From Streptococcus mitis (GTDB lineage: Bacteria; Bacillota; Bacilli; Lactobacillales; Streptococcaceae): a DNA stretch of 64,000 bases. This document shows positions 55,504 through 64,000 of this stretch, one piece after another. The first letter of the stretch is position 1. Every line of letters starts with the position of its first letter. Below the pieces are notes generated by a model, which had not been told where the DNA came from, did no database searches, and saw only the letters and a program-made list of their open reading frames with translations. Location: positions 88,001 to 152,000 of the forward strand of contig NZ_JPFW01000004.1 of assembly GCF_000722705.1 (NCBI RefSeq), read 5' to 3'. The translations under genes and the position numbers were made by a program.

Positions 55504-55998
55504 ATGGTAGTAACATTTGTACGAATTGACGATAGAATGATTCATGGACAAACAGTCACTAGATGGGCAAAAGAACATCCATGTGATGGATTAATTGCAG
55601 TAAATGACGCTGCTGCATCTAATAAGGTTTTAATTCAGGCATATAAAGGTGCGTCAGATAAAAAAACATTTGTTTGGACAAAGGAAGCGTTTAAAGAAAA
55701 ATCATCTAAAGTAACAGAATCGGATAGTAGATATTTTTTGATTACTAAGAATCCAATTGATATGAAAGAAATTTTAGTAGACCAGGGCTTTATTCCAGGA
55801 GATGTTAAAGAGATTATTGTAGGACCTGCTAACGATAGACCAGGTGCTATCAAGTTGGGAAATAATCAATCAATTACTCAAGAGGAAGCAGTTGCACTAG
55901 AAGCAATTGAAAAAGCAGGATATAAAGTTAGATTCCAATTATTACCAGATGTATCTATTGGCTATTGGAGTGATTTTAAATCAAAATTTGGATTTTAA
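55504..55998 (+). CDS. PTS mannose/sorbose-family EIIB component
   Basis: 164 residues with phospho-acceptor His14 in RIDDRMIHGQTVTRW, the defining motif of EIIB-Man/Sor. It phosphorylates the sugar during uptake. Sequence features do not tell which sugar; the fructose, N-acetylgalactosamine, sorbose and mannose types all share this motif. Confidence 0.93.
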   Translation: MVVTFVRIDDRMIHGQTVTRWAKEHPCDGLIAVNDAAASNKVLIQAYKGASDKKTFVWTKEAFKEKSSKVTESDSRYFLITKNPIDMKEILVDQGFIPGDVKEIIVGPANDRPGAIKLGNNQSITQEEAVALEAIEKAGYKVRFQLLPDVSIGYWSDFKSKFGF

Positions 55999-56018
55999 TA
56001 ATGAAATAAGGAGACAAA

Positions 56019-56864
56019 ATGATGGAAATTTCTTGGATTCAAGCAGCTCTTTTAGGATTGTTTGCAAGTTTAGCATCGATGCCAGGTATGGGGGGATCCA
56101 GTATTGGTAACTATACTTTGGGGCGTCCATTAGTTGGTGGTTTAATTGTAGGTTTAATATTAGGAGATATAACAACAGGGGTAATCGTTGGTGTGGCTTT
56201 GCAGGTATTATATATTGCCTTAGTGACACCTGGTGGAACTGTATCTGCCGATGTACGGGCAATTTCTTATATCGGAATTCCGTTATCTATCCTATTTGTT
56301 CATGCAAATAATATTTCAGGTGAAGTAGCGATTGCAGCAGCAGCAGCGCCAATTGGAGCTGCGGTTGGAACAATTGGAACTGTTTTATTCTATGGTACAG
56401 CTACTATGAATTTGCTTTGGCAACACATTGGATGGAAAGCTGTAGAGAAAGGTGATTTTAAGAAGTTATATGCTGTTGATTGGGTATATCCTTGGATTTC
56501 ACATTTTATCTTTTCTTTCTTACCAACAATGATTATTACAAAATTTGGACCAGATATGGTTGATCTTATGAAATTATATCTTCCGATGGATGGTTTTGTA
56601 ATGAAGTCTCTATTTACTGTAGGAGCACTCCTTCCATGTGTGGGTATTGCAATACTTTTGAAACAAATTGTTACAAAAACAACAGACTTTATTCCTTTCT
56701 TTGTCGGGTTCACGTTAGCAAAATCTTTAGGCTTGAACTTAGTAGCAAGTGGTGTTGTGTCATTAATTTTTGCAGTAATTTATTATGAATTAGAAGTTAT
56801 TAAATCTGCCCGTACGACAGCGGTTGTCAGTGATATGGGATTTGATGAAGAGGAGGATATTTAG
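56019..56864 (+). CDS. PTS mannose/sorbose-family EIIC component
   Basis: 281 residues with about seven hydrophobic segments and the family pattern GGSSIGNYTLGRPLVGGLIVG followed by LGDITTGVIVGVALQVLYIA (quoted in parts). It forms the sugar channel with EIID. ATG 56019 or 56022 may be used; AAGGAG lies 5 or 8 bases upstream. The C-terminal DEEEDI tail mirrors that of EIIA. Confidence 0.92.
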   Translation: MMEISWIQAALLGLFASLASMPGMGGSSIGNYTLGRPLVGGLIVGLILGDITTGVIVGVALQVLYIALVTPGGTVSADVRAISYIGIPLSILFVHANNISGEVAIAAAAAPIGAAVGTIGTVLFYGTATMNLLWQHIGWKAVEKGDFKKLYAVDWVYPWISHFIFSFLPTMIITKFGPDMVDLMKLYLPMDGFVMKSLFTVGALLPCVGIAILLKQIVTKTTDFIPFFVGFTLAKSLGLNLVASGVVSLIFAVIYYELEVIKSARTTAVVSDMGFDEEEDI

Positions 56865-56865
56865 A

Positions 56866-57699
56866 ATGAGTCGAAAAAAAATATCAAGAAAAACATTGAC
56901 AAAATCATTTCACCACTGGTTCTATGGACATCTGACATGTTTTTCTCAAGAACATATGCAAACTTTTGGATATTTAACTTCTATGCTTCCAATTGTAGAA
57001 GAAATGTATGATACTAAGGAAGAGCAAAAAGAAGCTATGCAAACATACACAGCATTCTTTAATACTGAGCCACAGTTGGGTTCTCTAGTAGTTGGGATAA
57101 CAGCTGGTTTGGAAGAAGCGCGTGCAAATGGAGATGCCGTAGATAGTGAAACCATCAATGGAATGCGAGCTGGTCTAATGGGGCCTATTGCAGGTATTGG
57201 AGATTCACTTATTGTAGGAACATTAATTCCTGTTCTTTTGGGGATAGCTCTAGGTCTTTCTAAAGGAGGAAATATTTCTGGTGCAATATTCTATATTATT
57301 GCATGGAATCTATTAGTCTATCTTGGAATGCGTTTTGCTTATTTTAAAGGATATGAACTTGGAGATAAAGCAGTAGAATTTTTAGTAGGTCCTAAAGGTC
57401 AGGCGCTAAGAAAATCAATTAGTGTTGTTGGTGGTATGGTCATAGGAGCTGTTGCAGCAACTTGGGTATCTGTCACTACGGCGCTAGAGCTGAAAAATGG
57501 AGATGGAGAAACATTTTTAAACTTACAAGAAAAGATTGATGGTGTTTATCCAGGTCTTTTAACAGCAGGTTTTATTGTTCTATGTTGGTGGCTGATGGCT
57601 AAAAAGAAAGTTTCTCCAAATTGGGTGATGCTATTATTGGTAGTTATTGCACTTGTGGGAGTAGCCTTAGGATTTTTCAATCCAGGATTGAAATATTAA
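56866..57699 (+). CDS. PTS mannose/sorbose-family EIID component
   Basis: 277 residues from ATG 56866, 1 bp after EIIC, with GAGGAGG upstream; in-frame codons before it lie within EIIC. Characteristic SFHHWFYGHLTCFSQEHMQTF (in part), GLMGPIAGIGDSLIVGTLIPVL and C-terminal membrane segments. EIID is unique to the mannose family and makes this a complete EIIABCD set. No catabolic gene (kinase, isomerase, aldolase) accompanies it. Confidence 0.92.
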   Translation: MSRKKISRKTLTKSFHHWFYGHLTCFSQEHMQTFGYLTSMLPIVEEMYDTKEEQKEAMQTYTAFFNTEPQLGSLVVGITAGLEEARANGDAVDSETINGMRAGLMGPIAGIGDSLIVGTLIPVLLGIALGLSKGGNISGAIFYIIAWNLLVYLGMRFAYFKGYELGDKAVEFLVGPKGQALRKSISVVGGMVIGAVAATWVSVTTALELKNGDGETFLNLQEKIDGVYPGLLTAGFIVLCWWLMAKKKVSPNWVMLLLVVIALVGVALGFFNPGLKY

Positions 57700-57708
57700 T
57701 AGCATGTA

Positions 57709-57741
57709 AAAAAAGCAACGGTTTGTAATCGTTGTTTTTTA
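57709..57741 (+). terminator. PTS operon terminator
   Basis: AAAAAAGCAACG / CGTTGTTTTTT stem-loop. Confidence 0.92.
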
Positions 57742-57790
57742 TATATGCGTAATATAAGGATTTAGAGTTTCGGTATTTTTTATAAAAGAA

Positions 57791-57828
57791 TTAACGAAAA
57801 TACTAATTCCATGAATCATGTTCGTTAA
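57791..57828. repeat. 8-bp inverted repeat in the PTS-groES gap
   Basis: TTAACGAA (57791-57798) and TTCGTTAA (57821-57828) are exact complements 22 bp apart. It could be an operator or a spacer hairpin. Nothing else stands out between 57742 and 57900. Confidence 0.45.
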
Positions 57829-57902
57829 AATTCTACATTATTAAAGTGCAAAATAGGATAAAGAAATTCATCTATTCATCCTCAGAAAGTCAGACTTTTT
57901 TC

Positions 57903-57930
57903 TTGACTATTTCTGACCAAGTGATACAAT
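57903..57930 (+). promoter_or_regulatory. groESL promoter
   Basis: -35 TTGACT (57903-57908), 16 bp, extended -10 TGA-TACAAT (57925-57930). Confidence 0.88.
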
Positions 57931-57941
57931 AGAACTATAAA

Positions 57942-57968
57942 TTAGCACTCAGATATAAAGAGTGCTAA
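57942..57968 (+). promoter_or_regulatory. CIRCE operator of groESL
   Basis: Perfect TTAGCACTC-N9-GAGTGCTAA just downstream of the -10. HrcA, encoded at 14645, should repress it. Confidence 0.97.
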
Positions 57969-57998
57969 TACTATCTATCTCATTATGGAGGAAATCAG

Positions 57999-58283
57999 AT
58001 GTTGAAACCATTAGGGGACCGTGTGGTCTTAAAAGTAGAAGAAAAAGAACAAACTGTTGGAGGCTTTGTTCTTGCAGGTTCAGCCCAAGAAAAAACTAAA
58101 ACAGCTCAAGTTGTGGCTACTGGACAAGGTGTTCGTACCTTGAACGGTGACTTGGTTGCTCCAAGTGTCAAGGTTGGAGATCGTGTCTTAGTTGAAGCTC
58201 ACGCAGGTCTTGATGTCAAAGATGGCGATGAAAAGTACATCATCGTAGGCGAAGCTAACATCTTGGCTATCATTGAAGAATAG
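57999..58283 (+). CDS. groES: co-chaperonin GroES
   Basis: 94 residues. [21 protein letters not shown] (in part) and the mobile loop [16 protein letters not shown], then the dome and C-terminal [17 protein letters not shown]-type end. It caps the GroEL ring. TGGAGGA ribosome site; 15 bp before groEL. Confidence 0.97.
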   Translation: MLKPLGDRVVLKVEEKEQTVGGFVLAGSAQEKTKTAQVVATGQGVRTLNGDLVAPSVKVGDRVLVEAHAGLDVKDGDEKYIIVGEANILAIIEE

Positions 58284-59921
<1,638 letters not shown>

Positions 59922-59954
59922 GCTTTCTATAGAAAACAATTTATAAAAAACACA

Positions 59955-59984
59955 AAAGGAGGGAATGGCTATCCCTCTTTTTAT
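59955..59984 (+). terminator. groESL terminator
   Basis: AAAGGAGGGA / TCCCTCTTTTT stem-loop. Confidence 0.9.
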
Positions 59985-60057
59985 GATATTCACTTCTAAA
60001 TTGATTTGAGCTCTCCTAACTTATATGATAAAATAAGACTAGAAAAAGGAGAAGAAC

Positions 60058-60825
60058 ATGATCGATGTAGAAGAAATTCTGAGCAAGATGAACCCCAATC
60101 AGAAGATTAATTATGACCGTGTCATGCAGAAGATGGTACAAGTATGGGAGAAAAATGAGCAACGGCCAACTATTCTCATGCATGTTTGCTGTGCCCCTTG
60201 CAGTACCTATACCCTAGAATATTTGACCAAGTATGCAGATGTGACTATCTATTTTGCCAATTCTAATATCCATCCCAAGGCAGAATACCATAAGCGTGCC
60301 TATGTGACTAAAAAGTTTGTCAGTGATTTCAATGAGCGGACTGGAAATATGGTCCAGTATCTAGAAGCTCCCTACGAACCAAATGAATATCGTAAGTTAG
60401 TCAGAGGACTGGAAGAAGAGCCAGAAGGTGGCGACCGTTGCAAGGTTTGCTTTGACTACCGACTGGATAAGACAGCGCAAGTGGCTATGGATTTGGGCTT
60501 TGACTACTTTGGCTCAGCCTTGACCATCAGTCCTCATAAGAATTCTCAAACCATTAACAGCATCGGAATCGATGTGCAAAAAATTTACACAACCCACTAT
60601 CTTCCCAGCGATTTCAAGAAAAATCAAGGCTACAAACGTTCAGTAGAGATGTGTGAAGAGTATGACATCTACCGTCAATGTTATTGTGGATGCGTCTATG
60701 CAGCCCAGGCTCAGAATATTGATTTGGTTCAGGTTAAGAAGGACGCCACGGCGTTCTTGCTGGATAAGGATGTTGAAAAAGACTATTCCCACATCAAATT
60801 TACAGTTACAAAATTAGATATATAG
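60058..60825 (+). CDS. queH: epoxyqueuosine reductase QueH
   Basis: 255 residues of the former DUF208 family. Conserved cysteines MHVCCAPCSTY (Cys44, 45, 48), RCKVCFDYRL and QCYCGCVYA supply the metal centre ligands. It carries out the last step of queuosine formation in tRNA, replacing the unrelated QueG. AAAGGAG ribosome site; single-gene transcript with a hairpin terminator. Confidence 0.93.
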   Translation: MIDVEEILSKMNPNQKINYDRVMQKMVQVWEKNEQRPTILMHVCCAPCSTYTLEYLTKYADVTIYFANSNIHPKAEYHKRAYVTKKFVSDFNERTGNMVQYLEAPYEPNEYRKLVRGLEEEPEGGDRCKVCFDYRLDKTAQVAMDLGFDYFGSALTISPHKNSQTINSIGIDVQKIYTTHYLPSDFKKNQGYKRSVEMCEEYDIYRQCYCGCVYAAQAQNIDLVQVKKDATAFLLDKDVEKDYSHIKFTVTKLDI

Positions 60826-60832
60826 AAATCAC

Positions 60833-60855
60833 CCCAGCTGTAAAGCTGGTTTTTT
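60833..60855 (+). terminator. queH terminator
   Basis: CCAGC / GCTGG stem with six-base loop and TTTTTT. Confidence 0.88.
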
Positions 60856-60861
60856 CAAATA

Positions 60862-60889
60862 AAAAAACCAGGGCATTCACCCTAGTTTG
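60862..60889 (-). terminator. terminator of the DUF402 gene
   Basis: On the reverse strand CTAGGG / CCCTGG with a run of seven T residues. Confidence 0.82.
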
Positions 60890-60895
60890 ACAACT

Positions 60896-61429
60896 TTACC
60901 GATTCTTTAGTTCTACATAGCGCTTGTACCAAATGTTTACATAGGCTTCTGAGAAAGGACCACGTCCATTGTTAATCCAATCAACAAGAATTTTAACATG
61001 TTCTTTTAAAATATAGTCTAAGTCATCAGAATAATTCATTTTGCGTTTGTGACGCTCATACTCCTCAACGTCCAAGAGACGTTTTTCCCCATCTGTAAAA
61101 ATTTTAACATCCAAATCGTAATCAATATACTTCAGTGCTTCTTCATCCAGATAGTAGGGGCTAGCCATATTGCAATAGTAGGAAATTCCATTATCACGAA
61201 TCATGGCAATGATATTAAACCAATATTTCTTGTGAAAGTAAACAATAGCCGGTTCTCGAGTGACCCAACGACGACCATCACTTTCGGTAACAAGTGTATG
61301 ATCGTTGACACCAATAATGGCGTTTTCTGTTGTTTTTAGTACCATGGTGTCCCGCCAAGTTCGGTGGAGACTGCCATCATGCTTATAACTTTGAATTGTA
61401 ATAAAGTCGCCTTCTTTTGGAAGCTTCAT
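60896..61429 (-). CDS. DUF402 family protein, putative nucleoside tri/diphosphatase
   Basis: 177 residues. Conserved DUF402 core: [29 protein letters not shown] and [14 protein letters not shown] (each quoted in part) with the acidic residues expected for metal binding. The basic N-terminus reads [16 protein letters not shown]. Members in Gram-positive cocci hydrolyse NTPs and NDPs. Single gene, convergent with queH. Confidence 0.85.
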   Translation of the reverse strand: MKLPKEGDFITIQSYKHDGSLHRTWRDTMVLKTTENAIIGVNDHTLVTESDGRRWVTREPAIVYFHKKYWFNIIAMIRDNGISYYCNMASPYYLDEEALKYIDYDLDVKIFTDGEKRLLDVEEYERHKRKMNYSDDLDYILKEHVKILVDWINNGRGPFSEAYVNIWYKRYVELKNR

Positions 61430-61517
61430 AACTAACCAACTTTCTACAATTTATAAGTTTATCATTTACTATTGTACCATAAAAATGCCTAAAATCTGTG
61501 AATTTTACATGAAAATA

Positions 61518-62294
61518 TTAAAGATATTCTCTGATAGCGCTTGCTATATCCGAAAAATCGTATCCTTTTCGTGCTAAAACTTGAGTTAAACGCTGTTTAA
61601 GTTCGTATCCTTCATACTTTCGAGCATACTTAGTATATTGCTTATCAAGTTCCTTGAAGATGAGTTCCTGAGTTGTTTCTCCATCAACTTGACTATCCAA
61701 GTCGTCAAAGGCACTTTTAGCTTCAGAGTATGAGAAGCCCTTGTTGGTCAAGTTTTGGATAATCTTTTCTTGCAAGGCACGAGCTGGAAGTTTTCCCTCA
61801 TATTTTTTCAATAGTTTATTGGCTACACGTTGAGCAACTTCCGAAAAATCAAATTCTTTCAAGTTCTCTTCTATAGTAGATTTTGAAATTCCTTTTTGTG
61901 CTAGTTTCTGACTCAGTACATAAGGCCCCTTGTCTCCTGAAAGTTGATTGGCATTGATAATAGCATAAGCGTACTGGCTATCATTAATCCAATTATCTTC
62001 TTTAAGATTAGCAATGACTTGAGAAACGATGTTTTTATTAATATCGTATTTTTTTAGATATTCTATGACCTCTTTTTCGGTACGTGCTTTAAAGGATAGG
62101 TGGTAGAGCGCTAGATTTTTACCATAAGAAAATTGAGCAAAGTCCTGAATCTTCTTCAATTCCTCTTCGCTTATTACCTTATCTCTTGATAACATAAAAC
62201 GAACAATTGTATCTTCAGTAATGTAGCATTTGTCGCCATTATCAAGCTCCATCAGATAGAGTCTTTTTTTCTTTTCAAGTTTTGTGATTTTCAT
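61518..62294 (-). CDS. recX: recombination regulator RecX
   Basis: 258 residues from ATG 62294 ([17 protein letters not shown]). The frame continues 28 codons upstream into the divergent gene with unlikely content. Three-helix RecX repeats are seen: [50 protein letters not shown]. It limits RecA filament growth. There is no ribosome site, and TATAAT (62306-62301) ends 6 bases before the ATG, so the mRNA is probably leaderless. Confidence 0.9.
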   Translation of the reverse strand: MKITKLEKKKRLYLMELDNGDKCYITEDTIVRFMLSRDKVISEEELKKIQDFAQFSYGKNLALYHLSFKARTEKEVIEYLKKYDINKNIVSQVIANLKEDNWINDSQYAYAIINANQLSGDKGPYVLSQKLAQKGISKSTIEENLKEFDFSEVAQRVANKLLKKYEGKLPARALQEKIIQNLTNKGFSYSEAKSAFDDLDSQVDGETTQELIFKELDKQYTKYARKYEGYELKQRLTQVLARKGYDFSDIASAIREYL

Positions 62295-62331
62295 AGTTCT
62301 ATTATAACTCAAAATGTGATAAGATAGGGGT

Positions 62332-63687
62332 ATGAATCTGAAAGTGAAACAAAAAATACCATTAAAAATCAAGCGCATGGGAATTAATGGTGAGGGAATC
62401 GGCTTTTATCAAAAAACATTAGTCTTTGTGCCTGGTGCTCTCAAAGGTGAAGATATCTATTGTCAGATTACTTCTATTAAACGCAACTTTGTTGAAGCAA
62501 GATTATTAAAAGTTAACAAGAAGTCTAAATTTCGAGTTGTGCCAGCTTGTACTATTTACAATGAGTGCGGAGGCTGCCAAATCATGCACCTGCATTATGA
62601 TAAGCAGCTGGAGTTCAAGACGGACTTGCTTTATCAAGCGCTGAAAAAATTTGCTCCTACAGGATATGAAAACTATGAAATTCGTCCGACAATTGGTATG
62701 TAGGAACCAAAATATTACCGTGCTAAGTTACAATTTCAGACTCGAAAATTTAAGAATCAGGTCAAGGCAGGTCTGTATGCACAAAACTCTCATTATTTGG
62801 TAGAGTTGAAAGACTGCCTGGTACAAGATAAGGAAACTCAAGTGATTGCTAATCGTCTAGCAGAATTACTTACTTATCACCAGATTCCAATCACGGATGA
62901 GAGAAAAGTTCTAGGTGTTAGAACGATAATGGTCCGACGAGCAAGAAAGACTGGACAGGTTCAGATTATTATTGTTACAAACCGTCAGCTTAATTTAACC
63001 CAACTAGTAAAAGACTTAGTTAAAGATTTTCCAGAAGTTGTGACAGTGGCTGTGAATACAAATACAGCTAAAACCAGTGAAATTTATGGTGAAAAGACAG
63101 AGATTATCTGGGGAGAAGAGAGTATTCAAGAAGGTGTACTCGATTATGAATTTTCACTATCTCCTCGAGCTTTCTATCAACTGAATCCTGAACAAACAGA
63201 AGTCCTTTATAGCGAGGCAGTAAAAGCGCTGGATGTTAGTAAAGAAGACCATTTGATTGACGCATATTGTGGAGTTGGAACAATTGGTTTTGCCTTTGCA
63301 AAGAAAGTAAAAACACTCAGAGGTATGGATATTATTCCAGAAGCTATTGAAGATGCCAAGCGAAATGCTAAAAGAATGGGATTTGACAACACACATTACG
63401 AAGCAGGGACAGCGGAAGAGATTATTCCTCGCTGGTATAAGGAAGGCTACCGAGCAGATGCTCTGATCGTAGATCCACCACGTACAGGTCTGGATGACAA
63501 GTTATTAGATACAATTCTTACCTATGTACCAGAAAAAATGGTCTATATTTCTTGCAATGTTTCGACCTTGGCTCGTGATTTGGTACGCTTAGTAGAAGTC
63601 TACGATATCCATTATATTCAGTCGGTCGATATGTTTCCACACACCGCTCGAACGGAAGCAGTTGTAAAATTAATAAAAAAAGTTTAA
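62332..63687 (+). pseudogene. rlmD: 23S rRNA (uracil-5-)-methyltransferase, RlmD/RumA type, interrupted by an amber codon
   Basis: The frame codes for a TRAM domain, the [4Fe-4S] cysteines ([13 protein letters not shown]) and then hits TAG at 62701-62703, in the order IRPTIG-M[12 protein letters not shown]. Reading continues in the same frame to 63687 with the SAM motif [20 protein letters not shown] and catalytic Cys in [14 protein letters not shown]. One base change (for example CAG to TAG) explains it. A downstream in-frame start at 62797 has no Fe-S part. It is either a recent null mutation or a sequencing error. The start lies 6 bases after extended -10 TGA-TAAGAT. Confidence 0.88.
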
Positions 63688-63694
63688 AAAGTAG

Positions 63695-63722
63695 TTGACA
63701 AAAAACAAAAAGTCGGTATAAT
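63695..63722 (+). promoter_or_regulatory. tRNA-Glu promoter
   Basis: -35 TTGACA (63695-63700), 16 bp, -10 TATAAT (63717-63722). Confidence 0.92.
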
Positions 63723-63744
63723 AGTAAGAGTTGAAAACAACTCT

Positions 63745-63816
63745 GGTCCGTTGGTCAAGGGGTTAAGACACCGCCTTTTCACGGCGGTAACACGGGTTCG
63801 AATCCCGTACGGACTA
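63745..63816 (+). tRNA. trnE: tRNA-Glu (anticodon UUC)
   Basis: 72 nt cloverleaf: acceptor GGTCCGT / ACGGACT, D-arm GGTCAAGGGGTTAAGAC, anticodon stem CCGCC/GGCGG with loop TTTTCAC (anticodon TTC), T-arm CACGGGTTCGAATCCCGT, discriminator A. CCA is not encoded. It lies just before an rRNA operon, a common streptococcal arrangement. Confidence 0.96.
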
Positions 63817-63875
63817 TGGTATATTGTGGTTTGAAACACTTGATGAAAAAAGTTTAAAAAAGTTTCAAAAAAGTG

Positions 63876-63904
63876 TTGACAAGCGAAAGTGACTGTGATA
63901 TACT
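63876..63904 (+). promoter_or_regulatory. rRNA operon promoter
   Basis: -35 TTGACA (63876-63881), 17 bp, extended -10 TGA-TATACT (63899-63904). Near-consensus, as expected for rrn. Confidence 0.9.
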
Positions 63905-63911
63905 AATATAG

Positions 63912-64000
63912 TTGTCGCTTGAGAGAAGCAAGTAACAAAGACCTTTGAAAACTGAACAAGACGAACCAATGTGCAGGGCACTACAACCAAGGTTGTAGTA
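63912..64000 (+). other. leader of an rRNA operon (16S gene beyond the window)
   Basis: GTTGTCGCTTGAGAGAAGCA followed by ACCTTTGAAAACTGAACAAG is the typical leader seen upstream of streptococcal 16S genes, with complementary processing stems. The 16S sequence itself has not started at the window end. Confidence 0.82.

Noticed and set aside
62295-62378. 28-codon N-terminal extension of RecX
   Set aside because: It overlaps the divergent methyltransferase gene and the -10 region, and has no ribosome site.

Overview
The window is chromosomal DNA of a low-GC streptococcus of the mitis group (S. mitis, S. oralis or S. pneumoniae-like). The markers are a BOX repeat, a choline-binding surface protein, a blp-type bacteriocin regulatory locus (blpT, blpS, blpR, blpH), a PiuA-type iron transporter, a TACGAATA competence box in front of ssbB, and GlnR, HrcA/CIRCE and T-box regulation of the usual streptococcal kind. 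It is mostly core genome with two accessory zones.

Layout. 1-7.2 kb: end of rluB, yidD, a reverse-strand iron-siderophore ABC transporter (piu type), galE, pepA and a small bacteriocin-immunity protein. 7.3-14.5 kb: BOX element, Na/Pi symporter, pgk, a small membrane protein, glnR-glnA, and a PadR regulator with two DUF2812 proteins. 14.5-20.7 kb: the heat-shock operon hrcA-grpE-dnaK-(DJ-1-like)-dnaJ behind two CIRCE operators, with large structured repeats in its gaps. 20.7-29 kb: HIT protein, ecsAB, then a stripped blp locus. It keeps the sensor, regulator and immunity/CPBP genes plus a reverse-strand double-glycine peptide, but I see no blpC pheromone gene and no blpAB exporter. 29-36.2 kb: ccrZ-trmB and rimP-nusA-ylxR-ylxQ-infB-rbfA. 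36.3-46.7 kb: hemerythrin/PAS protein operon, small DNA-binding protein, a valine-type T-box operon ending in valS, a DUF3883 nuclease-like protein, rpoE and pyrG. 46.8-50.6 kb: choline-binding protein, thioredoxin-like and tRNA-binding proteins, SDR, ssbB. 50.6-57.7 kb: an AT-rich island with an anchored sugar-binding protein, a histidine kinase, a response regulator, a second solute-binding protein and a mannose-family PTS (EIIA, B, C, D). 57.9-64 kb: groES-groEL, queH, DUF402 protein, recX, an RlmD-type methyltransferase gene broken by an amber codon, tRNA-Glu(UUC), and the promoter and leader of an rRNA operon.

The strongest new observations are these. (1) Three promoters in the blp region share one architecture: two 11-bp direct repeats 10 bp apart, then 29-30 bp to an extended -10. 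One of them drives the unannotated-looking double-glycine peptide, so the peptide is probably a BlpR-controlled bacteriocin without a local exporter. (2) The PTS island carries three 12-bp palindromes of the TGACATTTGTCA type in front of the PTS genes, which fits an anchored binding protein, kinase and regulator controlling sugar uptake. (3) recX, the methyltransferase gene and a DUF4651 gene have -10 elements placed so that transcription would begin at or next to the start codon. (4) The pyrG transcript should start with GGGC and run into a terminator, as in the CTP-sensing control known from Bacillus.
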